From: Candidatus Dormiibacterota bacterium | GTDB lineage: Bacteria; Chloroflexota; Dormibacteria; Dormibacterales; Dormibacteraceae | Length of the DNA: 8,670 nt | Reading direction: 5' to 3' | NCBI GenBank assembly: GCA_003151665.1 | Contig: PLYD01000216.1 | Span: 1 to 8,670, forward strand | In this document: positions 6,514 to 8,670 of the stretch, one piece after another | Layout: every line of letters starts with the position of its first letter | Position numbering within the stretch: the stretch's first letter is position 1 | Made by a program: the position numbers and the translations under genes | Notes under the pieces: generated by a model | The model's input: only the letters and a program-made list of their open reading frames with translations | What the model was told of the DNA's origin: nothing | Database searches by the model: none

Positions 6514-7716
6514 ATGGAATCTGACGACGAGCCACAGTCGCACTCAAGCACGTCGCGAGTCCTGCGCGCGTTGACTCTCGGTGCCGTGTCTGTTCTCGCC
6601 CTCGCGATCGCCGGCCTCAGCTACCTGCATCCGGGCTGGGACTTCAGCAACGCCGCCTCGCAGGCGAGCACCACGAGCATCGTCGGGTCACGTCACCTGG
6701 CCGCCGTCGACTTCGTGACTCCGGCAGCCGGCTGGGTCGTGGTCGAGGGCTCGATACACGATTTCGAGGTGCTGCACACCTCCGACGCCGGCGAGACCTG
6801 GCACCGCCAGCTTGCCGCCTCGAACGAGGCGATAGGCGAGTATCTGCGCTTTTTCGACGCCTCCAACGGCGTGGTGGTCGTTCTCGGCACGCAGTCTGGC
6901 CTGTATCGAACAAGCGACGGAGGCACCACGTGGGCGCGACAAGCGCTGACCGGCGCTGGTGGTTATGTGCTGTCGGCGGACTTCGTCGACGCCGATCACG
7001 GCTGGCTGCTCGCCCAAGCGTCCACCGAGGGGGAGACCTTGCTGCGGACCCTGGATGGCGGCAACACCTGGATTGGGCTCGGCAACCCGGTCGCCTACTC
7101 GGACTGGGCATACCGCGTGGTCTTCACGGATTCGCGCAACGGTTGGCTCTACACCGAGTCGCCTGCGCCTTATGCGTACAAGAGTCAGGATGGAGGCAGC
7201 AGCTGGAATCGCATCGGATTGCCGGGGCCGGCCGGCGGCTGGCCGATTGCGAACGGCGTACGCGTGTCCGTGGCTGCTCGACCGACCCAGGGTGCGGGGG
7301 TCAGCGTCACCGTTGTGATCGGCCCGGCTGAGGCTCTGCCTAATCCCGAAAGCTCGATCTCCTGGTGGGACCCCCCTCAGCCCGCCAACCAGTTTCAGCT
7401 GAGCTCCGTCGACGGCGGCCATTCATGGAAGGCGTTCTCGATGCCGGCCAGCCAAGGCGCTATCGCCTACTTCGATGCGTTCAACTGGTGGTGGATCGGC
7501 TCAGGCGTGCAGGCGAAAAGCACCAATGCGGGCGGCACCTGGTCCCCGATCCGCTCGCTGCTGGTGCCGGCCCCATTGCCTGAATCAGTTCAGATCATCG
7601 ATGCCACACATATCTGGTTTGGGGCCATGGCTGGGACCAGGCCTTTGGTGGAGAGCACTGACGACGGCGGGGTCAGCTGGACCATGTTCCTGCTCCCGTC
7701 CGTCGGCGCTTCCTAA
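6514..7716 (+). CDS. Membrane-anchored Asp-box (BNR/Ycf48-like) beta-propeller protein
   Basis: A 400-aa protein with a short polar N-terminus and one membrane helix (about 17-38, LTLGAVSVLALAIAGLSYL). The rest is probably an extracytoplasmic beta-propeller. Seven Asp-box turns are visible, near 90-96 (SDAGETW), 134-140 (SDGGTTW), 180-186 (LDGGNTW), 225-231 (QDGGSSW), 299-305 (VDGGHSW), 337-343 (TNAGGTW) and 382-389 (TDDGGVSW). They alternate with NGW/HGW-type motifs (AAGW, DHGW, RNGW), as in the Ycf48/sortilin-like family. Seven repeats suggest a seven-bladed propeller. The gap between repeats four and five is longer (about 70 residues) and holds a Pro-rich insert (IGPAEALPNPESSISWWDPP). No sialidase-type catalytic set is evident. 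A start at 6427 is possible, but it would overlap the acetyltransferase 5' end and would put 29 extra residues before the helix. The role is unknown; binding or scaffolding is likely. Confidence 0.8.
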   Translation: MESDDEPQSHSSTSRVLRALTLGAVSVLALAIAGLSYLHPGWDFSNAASQASTTSIVGSRHLAAVDFVTPAAGWVVVEGSIHDFEVLHTSDAGETWHRQLAASNEAIGEYLRFFDASNGVVVVLGTQSGLYRTSDGGTTWARQALTGAGGYVLSADFVDADHGWLLAQASTEGETLLRTLDGGNTWIGLGNPVAYSDWAYRVVFTDSRNGWLYTESPAPYAYKSQDGGSSWNRIGLPGPAGGWPIANGVRVSVAARPTQGAGVSVTVVIGPAEALPNPESSISWWDPPQPANQFQLSSVDGGHSWKAFSMPASQGAIAYFDAFNWWWIGSGVQAKSTNAGGTWSPIRSLLVPAPLPESVQIIDATHIWFGAMAGTRPLVESTDDGGVSWTMFLLPSVGAS

Positions 7717-8157
7717 CTAAGCCTTGACGTAAGCGATCAGCGCACGGGCCTCGGCGACGAGCAGGCCATCCTCCTGCTCCACACGCGCCTCACAGAAGGC
7801 AAGCCGTTTGGTTCGGTGGCGAACTGTCGCGCGAGCGAACAGGCGGCCTGGTTTGCAAGGCCTGTAGTAGTCGACCTTCAGGTCCGCCGTCGCTGTCGCC
7901 TCGCCTTCCTCCGCAAGCGTGAAAGCGACAGAGGCGAGGGCTTCATCGGCGAGCGTCGCGATGGCGCCGCCGTGAACTATCAAGCCGCGGCTGGTTGGAA
8001 AGCCATGGGCCTCCCCGGACAGGTTTCCCTCGAGGACGAGGCTCCCGGCTTTGATCTCGACCAGTCTGGTGCCGATGTTGGCCACCATGCCGGTCGACGC
8101 CCACTTCTTGTAAAGCTCGGGGAGCGCCCTGGTGCCATAAGGTTCGGGTTCTGGCAT
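7717..8157 (-). CDS. PaaI-type hotdog-fold thioesterase
   Basis: Likely hydrolyses acyl-CoA thioesters in the cytoplasm. It is 146 aa from the ATG at 8157, normal for the PaaI/YdiI/4HBT group. The central hotdog helix reads GLIVHGGAIATLADEALASVA (58-78), carrying the HGG and the acidic residue (Asp71/Glu72) expected at the active site. It is followed by TADLKVDYYRPCKPGRLFARA (90-110), the typical edge strand with the YxRP-like turn. An ATG at 8187 would add ten residues; neither start has a clear ribosome site. The TAG (7717-7719 on plus) abuts the TAA of the convergent propeller gene with no base between. The acyl substrate cannot be inferred, as no catabolic cluster surrounds it. Confidence 0.85.
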   Translation of the reverse strand: MPEPEPYGTRALPELYKKWASTGMVANIGTRLVEIKAGSLVLEGNLSGEAHGFPTSRGLIVHGGAIATLADEALASVAFTLAEEGEATATADLKVDYYRPCKPGRLFARATVRHRTKRLAFCEARVEQEDGLLVAEARALIAYVKA

Positions 8158-8230
8158 GAGCGGAATCGAACAGTAGCACCCGATCATTGACTAGCAGGGG
8201 ACACAGAGGCGGGGTAATCTCTGCGCCGTG

Positions 8231-8670
8231 GTGCGTCCTGAGCGCTGGTCCAGACCAGCGAGCGCAAGTCTCGTCCGGGTAATCGCCCGAGAGCCCGGTA
8301 GCAGGCCCCAGTCGGATGGTGAGAACCGTCAGGCCGAGCGGGGCGTCAAAAGCCTCCGTGGAGGAAGCAAGAGTGCGGGCCGTAGCAATGTGCGAGTCCT
8401 GTCAGCCTCGACACACAAACAATGGGGGAGCCGAGCCGCTCACGTCACGGCGAAGGCCATGTCCGGCAGGGCCTCATCGGGCCAGACCCTGGCGGAGGTC
8501 GAAGGAGCTGGTGTGGAGCAGATGCTCGCCGCCATCCAAGACGCGCTCCGAGCAGGCAGCTACCGACCGTCGCCGGTGCGGCGGCTGGGAATCCCGAAGC
8601 CAGATGGCGGCGTGCGGCCACTGGGCATACCGACGGTCCGGGACAGGGTGGTGCAGCAGGCGGCAAAGCT
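8231..8670 (+). mobile_element. Group II intron, 5' portion (right end cut by the window)
   Basis: A GTGCG at 8231 matches the conserved 5' boundary of bacterial group II introns. The RNA just inside folds: a perfect 7-bp hairpin CGCTGGT/ACCAGCG (8243-8249 with 8254-8260, loop CCAG), followed by a second stem of TCTCG (8269-8273) with CGAGA (8288-8292). Further on comes a run of domain-I-like purine-rich segments and then the reverse transcriptase frame on the same strand. The boundary could also be set three bases earlier, because GTG is doubled. The element lies beyond the 5' end of the thioesterase gene and does not visibly split a gene. Only about 228 nt separate the boundary from the ATG at 8459, which is short for domains I-III. 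The structural class is not assigned. Confidence 0.72.
8459..8670 (+). CDS. Group II intron reverse transcriptase/maturase, N-terminal part
   Basis: Intron-encoded protein that helps splicing as a maturase and copies the intron RNA during retrohoming. The visible frame contains GQTLAEVEGAGVEQMLAAI (end of the RT-0 region), LRAGSYRPSPVRRLGIPKP and DGGVRPLGIPTVRDRVVQQA. These are the RT-1 hallmarks (VRR-IPKP-GG-RPLGIPT-DR--Q) of group II maturases. The catalytic YADD box, maturase domain and any endonuclease domain lie beyond the window. The start is uncertain: ATG 8459 gives 39 residues before VRRLGIPKP. The frame stays open upstream and a GTG at 8390 would add 23 more, giving a spacing nearer the family norm. 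The usual NKGAPGVDG-type RT-0 motif is not clear in any frame; MSGRASSGQTL stands in its place. Confidence 0.85.
   Translation, partial: MSGRASSGQTLAEVEGAGVEQMLAAIQDALRAGSYRPSPVRRLGIPKPDGGVRPLGIPTVRDRVVQQAAK

Noticed and set aside
6465..6551. N-terminal extension of the acetyltransferase to an ATG at 6551
   Set aside because: No GNAT features, and it overlaps the divergent propeller gene. The MIRPAG start at 6464 fits the family.
8187..8220. Promoter TTGACT ... TAATCT before the intron
   Set aside because: The spacer is 22 nt, too long for a normal sigma-70-type promoter, and no gene start follows before the intron boundary.

Overview
The window is GC-rich (estimated in the low to mid 60s percent, not computed) and looks like a Gram-positive-type chromosome. 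An osmolyte transporter carries a lipobox-anchored binding protein, and the genome tolerates group II introns and membrane-anchored Asp-box propellers. An actinobacterium or a related terrestrial phylum such as Dormibacterota or Chloroflexota fits, but no marker gene here fixes the taxonomy.

Layout, left to right. Positions 1-238 hold no gene I can assign; they contain two inverted repeats and an open frame that stops just before the first gene. Positions 239-2599 are a plus-strand operon for an OpuC/ProU-type quaternary-amine importer: two short permeases and a lipoprotein binding protein. The ATPase subunit is not visible. The operon's last stop codon shares the palindrome CTAG with the stop of a convergent minus-strand DHA2-type drug-efflux MFS gene (2596-4182). 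A DinB-fold protein (4160-4681, plus) starts divergently, with its 5' end overlapping the MFS 5' end. A candidate terminator follows, then a minus-strand lipoate-protein ligase family gene (4761-5564).

Next come the remains of a second MFS transporter, only its C-terminal third on the plus strand (about 5582-6007). Its tail lies antisense to a GNAT acetyltransferase gene (5940-6464, minus). Divergent from that is a membrane-anchored protein with seven Asp-box repeats, a Ycf48-like beta-propeller (6514-7716, plus). Its stop abuts the stop of a PaaI-type hotdog thioesterase (7717-8157, minus).

The right edge (8231-8670) is the 5' part of a group II intron on the plus strand: a GTGCG boundary, folded 5' RNA, and the start of the reverse transcriptase/maturase, cut off by the window.

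Only the transporter genes form a clear functional unit (compatible-solute uptake under osmotic stress). The rest are single genes packed head-to-head or tail-to-tail, with no shared pathway I can defend. The least ordinary parts are the two edges and the truncated MFS. I found no CRISPR array, tRNA, rRNA or convincing new multi-gene system.
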